50,600 bases of DNA from Bacteroidaceae bacterium. Its GTDB lineage: Bacteria > Bacteroidota > Bacteroidia > Bacteroidales > Bacteroidaceae. Positions 16,081 through 24,712 of this stretch are shown piece by piece; within the stretch, counting starts at the first letter, position 1, and every line of letters starts with the position of its first letter. The notes below the pieces were generated by a model that saw only the letters and a program-made list of their open reading frames with translations, was not told the origin of the DNA and did not search any database. The translations under genes and the position numbers were made by a program. Location of the stretch: assembly GCA_017462065.1 (NCBI GenBank), contig JAFTRV010000003.1, positions 1-50,600 of the forward strand, in the 5' to 3' direction.

Positions 16081-17195
16081 TGCGTTCCCCTAAAGATAAA
16101 AACAGACGCCTTTTGTCGCTCGACGCCCTGCGTGGCTTCGATATGCTATTCATAATGGGCGGCGAGGCTTTTGTAATATCACTGATGTCGCTCTTCCCGG
16201 GTGATGCTTCGGACATCGTTATCGCTCAAATGGGGCATAAGGCTTGGCATGGCCTTGCTTTTTACGACATAATATTCCCCTTGTTCCTCTTTATGGCAGG
16301 TATCTCTACCTCTTTCTCGCTCTCCAAGCAGCTCTCTACCGGGAAAGGCAAGAGGGATATTTCGCTGCGGATTTTGAGAAGATGCGCCATGCTTCTCTTT
16401 TTAGGAATGCTCTATAACGGCTTGCTCGGCTTCGACTTTGAGAACATGCGTTATGCGAGCGTGCTTGGGCGCATCGGCCTTGCGTGGGCTCTGGCCTCGC
16501 TCTTATACCTATGGACAGGCAGGCGGTTCTCTGTTATAATATCCGTAGCCGTCCTGCTCGGCTACTGGGCCTTGCTCGCATTGGTGAAGGCTCCGGATGC
16601 AGCGGCCTCAGTCTCTATTTTCTCAATGGAGGGCTCAGTTGTCGGCTATGTAGACCGCATCCTTCTGCCCGGCAGGCTGCATGATGCTATGCACGACCCC
16701 GAGGGGCTGCTCTCGACGCTGCCGGCTATGGTTACTGCGATGCTGGGCATCTTTACAGGCGAGCTTGTAAGGAAAGAGGGAACAGGCGAGTATAAAAAGG
16801 TTGTTATTATGACAGCCTGCTCGTTGCTGCTGCTCTCTGTCGGCTATATGTGGGGAGAACTGTTCCCCGTGAACAAAAACCTATGGACAAGCTCCTTCGT
16901 ATGCTGTGCAGGAGGCTGGTCCATGATGCTTTTCGCCGTTTTCTATCTATTGATAGATGTCGTAGGCTTCAGGAAATGGGCTTTCCCCTTGCGTGTCATA
17001 GGCATGAACTCCATAACAATATATATGGCTCAGCAGTTCTTCGATTTTCATAGGCCTGTGCAGACTGTGTTCGGCGGTCTGCTGTCGCTGTTCCCCGAAA
17101 GTTTATACGCAACCGCATATTGGAGCTGTTATATTCTTGTATGTTGGCTGTTCCTCTATCTTCTTTACAGGAACAAACTCTTTCTTAAGGTGTAG
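16080..17195 (+). CDS. DUF5009/HGSNAT-like membrane acyltransferase
   Basis: This 371-residue protein has around ten membrane segments. Its N-terminal RLLSLDALRGFDMLFIMGGE motif is characteristic of the DUF5009 group, related to heparan-alpha-glucosaminide N-acetyltransferase and YeiB-like proteins. Relatives move acetyl groups across or within the membrane onto sugars, but the bacterial substrates are mostly unknown. The ATG overlaps the nitroreductase stop by one base. It ends in TAG (17193-17195), showing that TAG is a working stop here. The frame downstream of that stop happens to remain open into engB, which I regard as chance. Confidence 0.8.
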   Translation: MRSPKDKNRRLLSLDALRGFDMLFIMGGEAFVISLMSLFPGDASDIVIAQMGHKAWHGLAFYDIIFPLFLFMAGISTSFSLSKQLSTGKGKRDISLRILRRCAMLLFLGMLYNGLLGFDFENMRYASVLGRIGLAWALASLLYLWTGRRFSVIISVAVLLGYWALLALVKAPDAAASVSIFSMEGSVVGYVDRILLPGRLHDAMHDPEGLLSTLPAMVTAMLGIFTGELVRKEGTGEYKKVVIMTACSLLLLSVGYMWGELFPVNKNLWTSSFVCCAGGWSMMLFAVFYLLIDVVGFRKWAFPLRVIGMNSITIYMAQQFFDFHRPVQTVFGGLLSLFPESLYATAYWSCYILVCWLFLYLLYRNKLFLKV

Positions 17196-17212
17196 GGCGG
17201 AATAGTGCCGGG

Positions 17213-17243
17213 TTGTGTTTCTCTGGATATTTTTGTATCTTCG
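17213..17243 (+). promoter_or_regulatory. Probable engB promoter
   Basis: TTG at 17213-17215 and TATCTTCG at 17236-17243 (one mismatch to TAnnTTTG) are separated by 20 bases. The box lies 21 bases before the engB ATG at 17265. Confidence 0.6.
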
Positions 17244-17264
17244 TGCCATAAAATACATTGCACA

Positions 17265-17867
17265 ATGAAGAATCTTGTTAAAAACGCGCGTTTTGTAATA
17301 AGCAATACGGATATAAAGAAGTGCCCGAATGACGGCAAGCCCGAATACGCTTTCATTGGCCGTTCCAATGTTGGCAAGTCAAGCCTTATAAACATGCTTA
17401 CAGGCAACAATAAGCTTGCGATGACATCCTCAACGCCGGGAAAGACTTTGCTGATAAACCATTTCATCGTAAACAATGAGTGGTATCTTGTGGACCTTCC
17501 GGGCTACGGCTACTCCAAGAGAAGCAAAACGCAGAACGAACAGCTGAAGCGTATAATATCAAGCTATGTGCTTAACCGCGAGGCAATGACTTTGCTTTTC
17601 GTGCTGCTCGACTGCCGTCACGAGCCGCAGAAGATAGACCTTGAATTCATCCAATGGCTGGGGGAGAACGGCGTGCCGTTTTCCATTATATTCACTAAGG
17701 CCGACAAGCTTACACGAAGCGCATTGGCTGCGAACGTGAACGCATACAAGAACCGCCTGCTCGAGGAGTGGGAGGAACTGCCGCCCGTCTTCGTTACGTC
17801 GTCCGAGACAGCCTTAGGGCGTGAAGAGGTGCTGCAGTATATTAATAGCGTAAACGAAACTTTGTGA
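17265..17867 (+). CDS. engB: Ribosome biogenesis GTP-binding protein EngB/YsxC
   Basis: This 200-residue GTPase assists assembly of the large ribosomal subunit. All G motifs are present: G1 GRSNVGKSS near residue 32, G2 in STPGKT, G3 DLPGYGYS, G4 TKADK, and G5-like SSE. A longer frame reaches a GTG at 17205, but ATG 17265 gives the standard [13 protein letters not shown] start and follows its own promoter. Its stop overlaps the next ATG by one base. Normally essential and single-copy. Confidence 0.94.
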   Translation: MKNLVKNARFVISNTDIKKCPNDGKPEYAFIGRSNVGKSSLINMLTGNNKLAMTSSTPGKTLLINHFIVNNEWYLVDLPGYGYSKRSKTQNEQLKRIISSYVLNREAMTLLFVLLDCRHEPQKIDLEFIQWLGENGVPFSIIFTKADKLTRSALAANVNAYKNRLLEEWEELPPVFVTSSETALGREEVLQYINSVNETL

Positions 17868-19009
17868 TGAAAAGGGCGATATACATTCTTTCTTTGCTGT
17901 TTCTTGTTACAGCATGCGATAAAGAGAGCTATAAAATAAACGGAATTCACAAGGCTGTACCCGATGGTACGGTAATGTATCTTTCGCCATACGTTGTCTT
18001 TGATGTCGATGATATTCTTGTTCCTGTTGATTCGGCTGTAGTCAAGAACGGCCGTTTTAAGTTCAGCGGAACGCTGGAGAAACCTGGTGTATATTTCGTA
18101 TCCTCTTCACGTGTGATAGACGGTGGCTTTGTTGTCGTTGAGCCCGGGAAGGTACGTCTTGACTTGTCCGGCAGGACATCAAGGCACGGCACTGCTGGCA
18201 ATGAACAGCTCGACCGTTTCCTTAACGAAAAAGAGAAAATAATAGCAATGAGAGGCATGTGCGACCCGGCGATACTTCCGGCAATAGCGCAGACGCCAAG
18301 CGTGCGTGACAGTGTGGCGACAATGCTCTCTTTAGCGGAAATTGTTTTTGACCTCTATGTCTCAAAAGAAGTAGAAGAGAATATAGAAAATGACTTGGGC
18401 CATTTTATGCTTACTCAATCCGTAGGCATTGCCTCGCCCGAAAAATTGGCAGGTTTCTTCGAGCGTGTTCCCGAGCGGTTGAGGGATAAGATGTACGAGA
18501 GCAGGCTGGTTCAGCTGAACAGGCTGTGGGATGCTCATAGTGCGAAAGAGAGCTATATGGAAAATGCGTACAAGGCTGTGCAAGAGACCTCTGTCGGCAA
18601 AAAATATATTAATTTCGAAATGAATGATATCTCAGGCGGGAAGCGATTGTTCTCCGACATTGTCACGGATAGTGAATATACCGTGCTTTGTTTCTGGGGA
18701 GCCTGGAATGAAAATTCTCTTGCGTCTCTTTGCGAGATAGATAAAATGGCGTTGCCATATATAAAGGATGGTTTGAGCCTTGTCACGGTATCGCTCGATA
18801 CGGATGTTGATGAGTGCAAGAAGGCTGTCTTGAAAAACGATATTTCAGGTACGCATCTCTGCAATCCGAAAGGCGGCAGCGCCGAGGTGGCGTCGGCTTA
18901 CGGAATTTACGAACTGCCGCACGTGCTTGTCATAAACAGAGAGGGAACCATTCTCCTTAGAACGGCGTCGGTCAATGATGTGAAAAGCAAGCTTGCGGAA
19001 CTGTTCTAA
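17867..19009 (+). CDS. Thioredoxin-fold lipoprotein (TlpA-like), lacks CxxC
   Basis: This 380-residue predicted lipoprotein has a lipobox LVTAC with Cys17. It carries an N-terminal DUF4369-like beta domain (about 22-115), a helical middle, and a C-terminal AhpC/TSA-thioredoxin domain from about residue 245. Bacteroidetes relatives are periplasmic or membrane-anchored disulphide reductases with W-C-x-x-C. Here the corresponding stretch reads FWGAWNENSLASLC, so both active-site cysteines are missing. The cis-proline segment ELPHVLVI is retained. The protein therefore probably cannot do classic thiol chemistry, and may bind partners instead. It is linked to engB by a one-base overlap and ends at a strong terminator. 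Confidence 0.8.
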   Translation: MKRAIYILSLLFLVTACDKESYKINGIHKAVPDGTVMYLSPYVVFDVDDILVPVDSAVVKNGRFKFSGTLEKPGVYFVSSSRVIDGGFVVVEPGKVRLDLSGRTSRHGTAGNEQLDRFLNEKEKIIAMRGMCDPAILPAIAQTPSVRDSVATMLSLAEIVFDLYVSKEVEENIENDLGHFMLTQSVGIASPEKLAGFFERVPERLRDKMYESRLVQLNRLWDAHSAKESYMENAYKAVQETSVGKKYINFEMNDISGGKRLFSDIVTDSEYTVLCFWGAWNENSLASLCEIDKMALPYIKDGLSLVTVSLDTDVDECKKAVLKNDISGTHLCNPKGGSAEVASAYGIYELPHVLVINREGTILLRTASVNDVKSKLAELF

Positions 19010-19027
19010 GAGGAACGTCCTGATACG

Positions 19028-19062
19028 AAAAGATAGGCATGAGAAATTGTGCCTATTTTTTT
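19028..19062 (+). terminator. Rho-independent terminator
   Basis: ATAGGCA (19033-19039) pairs with TGCCTAT (19050-19056) around a ten-base loop, and seven T follow (19056-19062). The A-run before the stem extends the pairing. It closes the nrdD-to-lipoprotein run. Confidence 0.85.
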
Positions 19063-19176
19063 GTATATATATGCAATTTATTGTCTCTTTTTGAGAAAAA
19101 TCGGGTTTTTGTTGAAATAATAGGCGTGAATGTGTGAATAAATGTGCAAAAACGACAAAAATGTTTAATTATGTTG

Positions 19177-19184
19177 TATATTTG
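19177..19184 (+). promoter_or_regulatory. SusC operon promoter -7 box
   Basis: TATATTTG is a perfect -7 box 127 bases upstream of the SusC ATG, so the operon has a leader of about 120 bases. Within it a short dyad GACAAA/TTTGTC (19254-19269) is the only local structure I see. No anti-sigma/ECF pair or hybrid two-component gene is next to the locus. Confidence 0.65.
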
Positions 19185-19311
19185 CAAGAATTATCGAAAA
19201 TGGGCGGTCCGCAATCTTGATGATTAAGCGGCAATTGCATGAACTTAAGAAGCGACAAACATTTTTGTCCGTCCAAATTCAAATAACGAGAATTATAATT
19301 AAAAGATAACA

Positions 19312-22242
19312 ATGAGAAAAAAGGTATTCTTGCTGTTTGCTTTTCTTTTTGCCATACAATACTCTTATGCGCAATCCTTTACCGTAAAGGGTAGAGTGAC
19401 TTCTGCCGACGACGGAGAGGGTATGGTCAGCTTGACGGTTATGCAAAAAGGAACGGCGAACGGTGTTGTTACTGACTTTGACGGAAATTATGTCATTCAG
19501 GTAAACAATGCAAAAGAGGCGACATTGCTGTTCACGTATGTCGGCTACGAAAGTCAGGAGCATGTCGTGACTGCAGCGACAAAGGAACTGAATGTCGTAA
19601 TGGAGTCGGAGCAGATAGCCATGGACGAGGTTGTGGTTGTCGCATATGGTGTCCGCAAGAAAGGTACTATCGCAGGCTCTGTATCGACTGTCAAGGCCGA
19701 GAAGCTTGAGAATGTTCCCGCTGTGGGCTTCGACCAGGCATTGCAAGGCTTGACACCCGGTATGACCGTGATATCCAACTCCGGTGAGCCAAGCAAGGCT
19801 GCTGTATTTCAGATTAGAGGCACAAACTCAATCAACTCGGGTACATCGCCGCTCTTCATTCTTGACGGCGTGCCTATCACAAGCTCAGACTTCAACACAA
19901 TCAGTCCTAACGACATTGAATCTATTAACGTGCTCAAGGATGCCTCTTCGACATCAATCTATGGCGCACGTGCAGCCAATGGCGTGGTTGTGATTACCAC
20001 AAAGCGAGGCACGTCTACCGAAAAGGTTGATATCACATTCCGCACACAACAGGGTTTCTCGAACCTCGCTCACGGCAATTGGAACTTGATGAATACAGCC
20101 GAGCGTATACAGTTCGAAAAGGAGATTGGCATTGACTTCGGCCAGGATTATGAACTGCTTGGCCAGACCGACGTGAACTGGCTCGACGTCGTTTTTAACG
20201 ACAGGGCGGGCCTGCAGAGCTATGACCTCTCTGTCAGCCATGCCACCGACAAACTCAATTACTTCGTTTCGGGCGGTTTCTATGACCAACAGGGTATTGC
20301 GCAAGGCTCCACGTTCCGTCGTTACAATATGCGTGCCAATGCCGACGTGCGTGTGGCGCGTTGGCTGAAACTCGGAACGAACACAATGCTTACATACGAG
20401 GAGGTGCAGCAGGCCGACGACGGCGAATATGCTCTCTACACTCCTATCTCTGCATGCCGTTTCATGCTTCCTTACTGGAATCCTTATAAAGAGGACGGAA
20501 CATTGTCGAAAACCGAGGACGGCAGCTGGACGGGCACGTCGTACAATCCGCTGGTGTGGATGGAAAACAACCCTCTGCTGAACAAGAAATACAAGGCTTT
20601 GAGCGTCTTCTATGCCGAGGCCACCCCAATAAGGAATCTTACCATACGCACGCAGCTCGGCGTCGATTATTCTCAGTCTACCGCTGATATGAAATCATAT
20701 CCGAGCTTCGTCGGCAATGACGGCGTTGGCGTAGCGGGCCGCAGCTCTTTTACGGCAGTAAATCTTACAATCACGAATACCGTGAACTACAAGTTCGACA
20801 TTGACCGTTGGCACCAGTTCAACTTCATGCTCGGACAAGAGGGCGTCGATTACCGCTCCGAGGGCTTCCAAGTTGTAACAAGCGGTCAGAACAACGATGC
20901 GCTTACGATGCTTTCGTCGGGTACAAGAGCTACATCATGGTCGAACTCGTCATCGAGCCATGCGTTCCTCTCTTTCTTCGCAAGAGGCGAATACAATTAC
21001 CGCGAGCGCTATTACGCCGACTTCTCTGTACGTACGGACGCATCGTCACGCTTCGGCAAAGAGGGGCGTTGGGCTACGTTCTGGTCTTTGGGCTTCATGT
21101 GGGATATGCGTAAAGAGAAGTTCATGCAAAAGGCGAAGTGGGTGACCAATGCGCAGATAGCGTTGAGTACGGGTACTTCGGGTAACTCATCTATCCCCGA
21201 CTATGATCATCTCGCCCTCGTCGGAAGCGGCGCAAACTACATGGGCGACGCCGGCATAGCTCCGATATCTCAAGGAAACGAGAAGCTTGGCTGGGAACAA
21301 CTCTGGTCATCGAACGTCGCATTGCACTTCGGCTTCCTCAGCCGCATAAACCTTGACATGGAACTGTACCATAAAAAGACAACCAATATGCTTATGCTTG
21401 TTCCGCAGTCGTATGTGAACAACGGCTTCGGTACACGTTGGGACAATGTGGGCGCTATGGTGAACAGCGGTTTTGAACTTTCGCTCGGAGTCGATGTGCT
21501 ACGTCTCAAGGACTTCAATTGGAACGTCAATGCGAACGCAAGCTATAACCACAACGAGATTACTGAGCTCTACAATAACCTGAACGAATATGAACTGTCT
21601 AACACTTCGACAAAGCTTCAGGTAGGCCATCCGATAGGCGAGTTCTACATCAACCGTTACGCAGGCGTAAACCCTGCCAACGGTGACGCTCTGTGGTATG
21701 ACAAGAATGGCAATATTACCAATGAGTTCAGCGAGGAGGACAAGGTGATGATAGGCAAGAACTACAATGCTCCGTGGCAAGGCGGCTTCGGTACGTCATT
21801 GTCATACAAGGGCATCTCGCTGAATGCTAACTTCAGTTGGGTGGCCGACCGCTGGATGTTCAACAACGACCGTTTCTTCGAAGAGAGCAATGGCCTTTAT
21901 TCGGCATACAACCAGTCTAAGCGTATGCTCTATGACCGTTGGAAGAAGCCGGGCGACATTGCGGACATTCCCCGTTACGGAATTACTCCGCAAATGGACT
22001 CCCGCTTCCTCGAGGACGCCTCGTTCCTTCGTCTGAAAAACATCATGATTGGCTATGACTTCCCGAGAACTCTGCTCAAGAAGAGCCGTGTATTAAGCGG
22101 CGCCCGCATATATATACAGGCGCAGAACCTCTTTACATGGACAAAGTTCAGCGGACTCGACCCGGAATCGTCAAGCAATGTGTATAAGGCTCAGTACCCT
22201 ATGTCACGTCAGTATTCATGCGGCGTTGAGATAACCTTCTAA
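19312..22242 (+). CDS. SusC/RagA-family TonB-dependent outer membrane transporter
   Basis: This 976-residue outer-membrane receptor imports oligosaccharides or oligopeptides using TonB energy, working with a SusD lid. The signal peptide ends around YSYAQ (residue 21). Residues about 22-100 form the carboxypeptidase-regulatory-like (CarboxypepD_reg) domain, starting FTVKGRVTSADDGEG. The plug follows with the SusC signature PLFILDGVPI and IESINVLKDASSTSIYGARAANG region (about 180-225). The rest is a 22-strand barrel ending in the aromatic EITF. There is no N-terminal STN domain, so regulation through an ECF sigma/anti-sigma pair is not expected. SusD follows after 13 bases. Confidence 0.95.
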   Translation: MRKKVFLLFAFLFAIQYSYAQSFTVKGRVTSADDGEGMVSLTVMQKGTANGVVTDFDGNYVIQVNNAKEATLLFTYVGYESQEHVVTAATKELNVVMESEQIAMDEVVVVAYGVRKKGTIAGSVSTVKAEKLENVPAVGFDQALQGLTPGMTVISNSGEPSKAAVFQIRGTNSINSGTSPLFILDGVPITSSDFNTISPNDIESINVLKDASSTSIYGARAANGVVVITTKRGTSTEKVDITFRTQQGFSNLAHGNWNLMNTAERIQFEKEIGIDFGQDYELLGQTDVNWLDVVFNDRAGLQSYDLSVSHATDKLNYFVSGGFYDQQGIAQGSTFRRYNMRANADVRVARWLKLGTNTMLTYEEVQQADDGEYALYTPISACRFMLPYWNPYKEDGTLSKTEDGSWTGTSYNPLVWMENNPLLNKKYKALSVFYAEATPIRNLTIRTQLGVDYSQSTADMKSYPSFVGNDGVGVAGRSSFTAVNLTITNTVNYKFDIDRWHQFNFMLGQEGVDYRSEGFQVVTSGQNNDALTMLSSGTRATSWSNSSSSHAFLSFFARGEYNYRERYYADFSVRTDASSRFGKEGRWATFWSLGFMWDMRKEKFMQKAKWVTNAQIALSTGTSGNSSIPDYDHLALVGSGANYMGDAGIAPISQGNEKLGWEQLWSSNVALHFGFLSRINLDMELYHKKTTNMLMLVPQSYVNNGFGTRWDNVGAMVNSGFELSLGVDVLRLKDFNWNVNANASYNHNEITELYNNLNEYELSNTSTKLQVGHPIGEFYINRYAGVNPANGDALWYDKNGNITNEFSEEDKVMIGKNYNAPWQGGFGTSLSYKGISLNANFSWVADRWMFNNDRFFEESNGLYSAYNQSKRMLYDRWKKPGDIADIPRYGITPQMDSRFLEDASFLRLKNIMIGYDFPRTLLKKSRVLSGARIYIQAQNLFTWTKFSGLDPESSSNVYKAQYPMSRQYSCGVEITF

Positions 22243-22255
22243 ATTTGGTAGAGAT

Positions 22256-23788
22256 ATGATGAAAACGAAATTATATATATGTCTGATGTTGCTCCTTTTG
22301 AGCGTTACATCATGCCTTGACAAGTTTCCCGAAGATGCGGTAGGCGAAAGCAACGCCATTACCAGCGTCGAGGAGGCCGACCAGGCAGTAATAGGTATCT
22401 ACTCTTCGTTCCTGAGCAGTGCCTTGTATAGCGGTTATCTCACTCTGCTGCCCGACATTCAGTGTGACCTTGTGTATGCCGTGAACGGTTACTCAAACAC
22501 TCATGGCGACATCTGGCGTTGGGATATTCTTGCGACGAATTCGCAGATAGAGGCTGTGTACGGCTCGCTTTACTCTGTAATTGGCAACTGCAACTTCCTG
22601 CTTGACAATGCGAAGAAGATTAAGCCGACACTTGTGAATGACGACGATGTAGACCGCCTTGAATCGCTGTGCGGCGAAGCCTATTTTGCCCGTGCTCTTG
22701 CCTACAGCGAACTGATAAAGCTCTTCTGTGTCGATTACAAGGGCGACGACGAAGCGAAGAACGAGCTTGGCGTTGCGTTGCGTACGGAGTATTACAAGAG
22801 TCAGCCAATAAGGCGCTCGTCGCTGTACGATTCGTACCAGTTAGTGCTTTCGGACCTTGATATGGCTGCGAAATACCTTGCTCTTGACGAGGATTATGAC
22901 CCCGCATACGACGGCTATCTTTATAACAACGCTGTATATTTCAACGAGTATACCGTTTATGCGTTGCGTGCCCGTGTAGCTCTTTATATGCGTGACTATG
23001 AGGCTGCGATAGAGTATTCGTCAAAGATAATCGACAGCAACATGTATGAGCTCTCAAGCGTAAATGCTCAGATATCTTCGGGCGTAAGCTACTACGATTA
23101 TATGTGGCAGACCGACCTTGCGACCGAGATTATATGGAAGGTGGGTTACGCGTCTACAAATTATGGAGGCGCTCTCGGACGCTTGTTCTTCAATTACGAC
23201 TACTCGTCGTTCAAGCCCGACTATGTTCCGGCAAAATGGGTCCTCGACCTTTACAACTCGTCGGACGGCCGTTACAACGCTTTCTTCTATGAGACTCTTA
23301 CGGGCTATAGTCACGGGTTGCAGTGGCCATTGCTTTATAAGTACTGGGGAAACGAGAATTTGTATGCCGAGACTCACGTGTTGAACATGTCAATGCCTAA
23401 GGTGTTCCGCCTCTCGGAGCAGTATCTCATAAGAGCCGAAGCATATTGCAATCTCGAGACTCCCGATTACAGCAAGGCAAGCAAGGATATATCGACGCTG
23501 CTCTCTTGCCGATACACCTCTTATGGCGGAGCCACGCCGCTCAATGCAAGCAATGCGATGGAGGTTATTGAACAGGAGCGTGTCAAGGAACTCTACATGG
23601 AGGGCTTCCGTCTGCAAGACCTGAAGCGTTGGGGCAAGGGTTTCGAGCGTGAGCCTCAGGCGCAGTCGTTGAGCAACGGCAGTTCGTTGAAGGTCGGTGC
23701 AGACAACCCGCTGTTTGTGTGGCCTATTCCTCAGCACGAGATTGAGTCTCCGGGAGCTGAAATAGAGCCTAATGAAAGTAACAAATAA
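22256..23788 (+). CDS. SusD/RagB-family surface lipoprotein
   Basis: This 510-residue lipoprotein is the substrate-binding lid of the SusC channel on the cell surface. The lipobox SVTSC puts the lipid-modified Cys at residue 20. The TPR-containing SusD fold is recognisable from the N-terminal SNAITSVEEADQAVIGIYSS segment, the middle EAYFARALAYSELIKLF, and the C-terminal EVIEQERVKELYMEGFRLQDL and WPIPQHEIE motifs, all diagnostic of SusD/RagB. Two ATGs in tandem (22256, 22259) could start it. It lies 13 bases after SusC. The ligand is not predictable, but the protease and LRR genes downstream suggest peptides or glycoproteins. Confidence 0.95.
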   Translation: MMKTKLYICLMLLLLSVTSCLDKFPEDAVGESNAITSVEEADQAVIGIYSSFLSSALYSGYLTLLPDIQCDLVYAVNGYSNTHGDIWRWDILATNSQIEAVYGSLYSVIGNCNFLLDNAKKIKPTLVNDDDVDRLESLCGEAYFARALAYSELIKLFCVDYKGDDEAKNELGVALRTEYYKSQPIRRSSLYDSYQLVLSDLDMAAKYLALDEDYDPAYDGYLYNNAVYFNEYTVYALRARVALYMRDYEAAIEYSSKIIDSNMYELSSVNAQISSGVSYYDYMWQTDLATEIIWKVGYASTNYGGALGRLFFNYDYSSFKPDYVPAKWVLDLYNSSDGRYNAFFYETLTGYSHGLQWPLLYKYWGNENLYAETHVLNMSMPKVFRLSEQYLIRAEAYCNLETPDYSKASKDISTLLSCRYTSYGGATPLNASNAMEVIEQERVKELYMEGFRLQDLKRWGKGFEREPQAQSLSNGSSLKVGADNPLFVWPIPQHEIESPGAEIEPNESNK

Positions 23789-23800
23789 AAAGTGGTGCAT

Positions 23801-24700
23801 ATGAAAAAGAATATATTGACATTGCTTTTGGCTTCTACAGTTGCAACCCTGTGGCTTGCAGGCTGTAAACCGGAATATACGACATATACCGGTCCTAATT
23901 ACATATTGTTCTCCGATACTTTGTACGAGATGGCTGTCGTGGACGACGTTTCGTATCACAACATACCTATAGTCGCTACACAGGCTTGCGACTACGACCG
24001 CACTGTAGGCGTTGAGGTGATTGATGCCGGCAGCAACGCTGTCGAGGGCAAGCACTATTCGATAGAGTCGAACAGCGTGACAATCAAGGCAGGAGAGCTT
24101 GCAGGCAATTTGCGTGTGAAGGGTTATCACAGCAATATATCCGTGTACGACTCTTTGGGCATAAAGCTGCAGCTTATTGTTCCCGAGGATGCCGTTTGGG
24201 ACCTGTACGGCACGACAGCCAACGTGCTTGTAAACAAGGCCTGCAAGTTCGATATCAATGCCTTTGCCGGGTATTGTCTTGTGCGTTCGACATTCATCAA
24301 TTCGTACATGACAACAACTGACAAGATACTTGCCCGTTCCGAGGTATGTCCCGACGAGGAGAATACAATCATAATAAGGGACTACTTCTTTAAAGGGTAC
24401 GACATAAAGATAAAATTTGACACATCGGATATAAAGAACCCGCTGATATACATGGAAGAGCAGCGTTTCGCCTCAACAGCCGACGCATTCGGCACATTGT
24501 ACGGCGACGGGTATATAAACGCTTATCACCCGACTGCGTATACATCATATTACAGCAGTTGCGAGAAATTCATATTCCAGTACATGACATTGTATGTTCC
24601 GGGTATGGATGCGGCATCGAACACCATAGGTACATTCGTCAATGCTGTTGAATGGATAAGCGATGACGAAGCAGAGAAATTAATGCGTGAAGGTTACTAA
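23801..24700 (+). CDS. DUF4843-family lipoprotein
   Basis: This 299-residue predicted lipoprotein has a lipobox LAGC around residue 20 followed by KPEYTTYTGP. The following sequence (NYILFSDTL, then a Calx-beta-like region VGVEVIDAGSNAVEGKHYSI) matches DUF4843, a Bacteroidetes family almost always encoded next to SusC/SusD. The function is unknown; an accessory surface ligand-binding role is usually assumed. A GTG at 23792 in the same frame is possible, but ATG 23801 gives a normal lipoprotein signal. The gene begins 12 bases after SusD. Confidence 0.82.
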   Translation: MKKNILTLLLASTVATLWLAGCKPEYTTYTGPNYILFSDTLYEMAVVDDVSYHNIPIVATQACDYDRTVGVEVIDAGSNAVEGKHYSIESNSVTIKAGELAGNLRVKGYHSNISVYDSLGIKLQLIVPEDAVWDLYGTTANVLVNKACKFDINAFAGYCLVRSTFINSYMTTTDKILARSEVCPDEENTIIIRDYFFKGYDIKIKFDTSDIKNPLIYMEEQRFASTADAFGTLYGDGYINAYHPTAYTSYYSSCEKFIFQYMTLYVPGMDAASNTIGTFVNAVEWISDDEAEKLMREGY

Positions 24701-24712
24701 AACAGAAATATT

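Noticed and set aside
17193-17267. Possible read-through fusion of the DUF5009 protein with EngB across TAG
   Set aside because: engB has its own promoter and a canonical ATG; the open frame between is short and without conserved residues.
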